From DAORHV01 sp964434575 (GTDB lineage: Bacteria > Patescibacteriota > Gracilibacteria > Peribacterales > Peribacteraceae), in contig CAYSWB010000028.1 in NCBI GenBank assembly GCA_964434575.1, forward strand, positions 1-15,819: a stretch of DNA of 15,819 bases, read 5' to 3'. Shown here piece by piece: positions 13,567 to 15,819 of the stretch. Position numbers and translations under genes: made by a program. Each line of letters opens with the position of its first letter. Positions within the stretch are counted from its first letter, which is position 1. The notes beneath the pieces were generated by a model. The model saw nothing but the letters and a program-made list of their open reading frames with translations. It did no database searches and was not told the origin of the DNA.

Positions 13567-14352
13567 ATGGGCATCACCGAACCCGCTCCGCCGGACGACG
13601 AGAATCTGTTCGATCCGCCGGCCAACGTCGTGCGGACGCCGGAAGAGTGCCAGCGCGCGTTCCAGGCGTTTTTAGCCGAACACCCCAGCAACTTTTCGCC
13701 AGACCAGGAAAGCGCGTACGCCGAAATGCTCACGCAGTACGGCGAGTACCTTGGCTTGCCCGTCGACCCAGCCGCCCTGCCGCGGATCATCTGCTGGTCG
13801 CAGTACTCGAGCTTGCCGAATGGATACATCCTGGACGTGAACGCGATCGGTTTCCATCCGGAAAAAGCGCGGAACGGCGAAACGGTGGGGGAGGAGTACG
13901 GCCACTACCTCCGTGAGCAGGCCGCACCCGGCGGCAGGGAACATCTCACCCATGAATTCTTCGGCTTCCTCAGCAGGCGTTTGTTTTATCGCTTCCTGCA
14001 GACCGGCGACCGCGAACCGCTGCGGAAACTCTTGTTTGCCACGGATGCCGAGCCCGTCCTTGGTGATGATGACCTGAAGAGCACCATGGCGCGCATCCAC
14101 GGGTACCGCGCGGACCTGGAGCACATGTACGAGACGATGGTCCTGCGCGGCGAACGGAGGGACGGCGATGCCGAACAAGTGGCCGAGACCCGGCGGGTGT
14201 ACGCCAGCGAATTGCAGCACCACCGCGGCTACCGCTTCGCGTCCCAGGTCGACTTGGACCGCATCCACGACTGGCCGGCCTTGTTCCGGTTGCCCGAACA
14301 AGAGGTGCGGAAGCGGTTCTTTACGGATGAGCCGGATTATTCGGGGTTGTAA
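13567..14352 (+). CDS. Unrecognised 261-aa protein with EExxH motif
   Basis: I do not recognise the family. The N-terminal 25 residues are acidic and Pro-rich. A central segment reads ETVGEEYGHYLREQ (105-118), resembling the HExxH helix of metallopeptidases (as in HEYGHYL) but with Glu in place of the first His. A second helix, EHLTHEFFGFLSRRLFYRFL (125-144), follows with H129/E130. The region before it, GYILDVNAIGFHPEK (86-100), looks like strands. It may be a degenerate or alternative-ligand metal-dependent hydrolase, or unrelated to peptidases. There is no signal peptide or membrane helix, so it is probably cytoplasmic. The start follows a CA-rich leader (ACATACACACGCATACCA) without Shine-Dalgarno, 33 nt after the zinc-ribbon gene. 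Confidence 0.8.
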   Translation: MGITEPAPPDDENLFDPPANVVRTPEECQRAFQAFLAEHPSNFSPDQESAYAEMLTQYGEYLGLPVDPAALPRIICWSQYSSLPNGYILDVNAIGFHPEKARNGETVGEEYGHYLREQAAPGGREHLTHEFFGFLSRRLFYRFLQTGDREPLRKLLFATDAEPVLGDDDLKSTMARIHGYRADLEHMYETMVLRGERRDGDAEQVAETRRVYASELQHHRGYRFASQVDLDRIHDWPALFRLPEQEVRKRFFTDEPDYSGL

Positions 14353-14354
14353 AA

Positions 14355-14414
14355 GGATTCAGAGGAAACAAAGGATTTTTGTCGTTCTCCTGACTCTCCT
14401 GTTTCCCCTGACTC
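14355..14414 (+). terminator. Palindromic 3' element related to the one after carA
   Basis: GATTCAGAGGAAACA (14356-14370) and TGTTTCCCCTGACTC (14400-14414) pair at 13 of 15 positions. The element starts 3 nt after the TAA. It shares GGATTCA, TTTTTG, GTTCTCCTG and TCCCCTGA words, in the same order, with the element at 9931-10004. Confidence 0.6.
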
Positions 14415-14444
14415 CCTGCATCCGCAAGTTTGTCCAAAATCGAC

Positions 14445-14472
14445 TTGAACCTGCGTCTTCTTTCCGTATACT
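14445..14472 (+). promoter_or_regulatory. rpoC promoter
   Basis: TTGAAC (14445-14450), a 16-bp spacer and TATACT (14467-14472). The start would lie near 14479, giving a leader of about 118 nt before ATG 14597. The leader contains a small hairpin, TCCCC (14550-14554) with GGGGA (14559-14563), and CCCCGGGG at 14517-14524. Confidence 0.65.
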
Positions 14473-14596
14473 GCAGCCACAATCTTCGGAGTTCCCCCAG
14501 TGATTCAGACGATCACCCCGGGGGCGCTGCGATCGTTCGTGTGCCATTTTCCCCGCCAGGGGAGCCACGAATTCCATCTTCTTCCTCCTCAGTCGT

Positions 14597-15819
<1,223 letters not shown>

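Overview
The window is GC-rich, tightly packed bacterial DNA read with a code in which TGA can serve as a stop. The gene set fits a Patescibacteria/CPR-type genome: an orphan F420-ligase-like gene, a small two-CxxC zinc-ribbon protein, and many lineage-specific hypotheticals. Peregrinibacteria-like is a guess only. There are no rRNA or tRNA genes, CRISPR arrays, IS elements or phage genes. A 100-N scaffold gap at 3904-4003 is flanked by an identical 55-bp sequence on both sides, so it is probably an assembly artefact inside one intact gene.

Region 1 (1-8700) is accessory and mostly unrecognised. It opens with the 3' part of a PEGA-like/coiled-coil protein. Next is a large protein (about 926 aa once the gap is collapsed) with tandem repeats of about 90 residues and a C-terminal transglutaminase-like Cys/His domain. 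Then an arrangement occurs twice: an extended -10 promoter, a 66-72 aa helical protein, a 329-360 aa protein with a shared YLRLGG motif and a C-terminal coiled coil, and a convergent gene for a short exported protein. The small and large proteins of the two units are paralogous. The two exported proteins (one Tyr/Cys-rich, one a coiled-coil probable lipoprotein) are not obviously homologous.

Region 2 (8780-12983) is metabolic. It holds carA (glutaminase subunit of carbamoyl-phosphate synthetase, resembling the animal CAD type), a ferredoxin-NADP reductase-like flavoprotein, and a convergent minus-strand set: a membrane-anchored protein, a CofE-like gene and purN. Region 3 (13114-15819) holds a zinc-ribbon gene, an unrecognised gene with an EExxH motif, and the first 407 codons of rpoC, which has its own promoter and no rpoB upstream.

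Expression signals fall into two classes. Most cytoplasmic genes have TATACT-like -10 boxes, often extended, and no Shine-Dalgarno. Four starts lie only 7-10 nt after the -10, implying leaderless or nearly leaderless mRNAs; several others follow CA-rich leaders. The two exported genes instead have TTGACA promoters, leaders of about 195-285 nt with GC-rich hairpins, and Shine-Dalgarno-like sites. Several 3' ends carry long palindromes, some sharing sequence words, that probably act as terminators.
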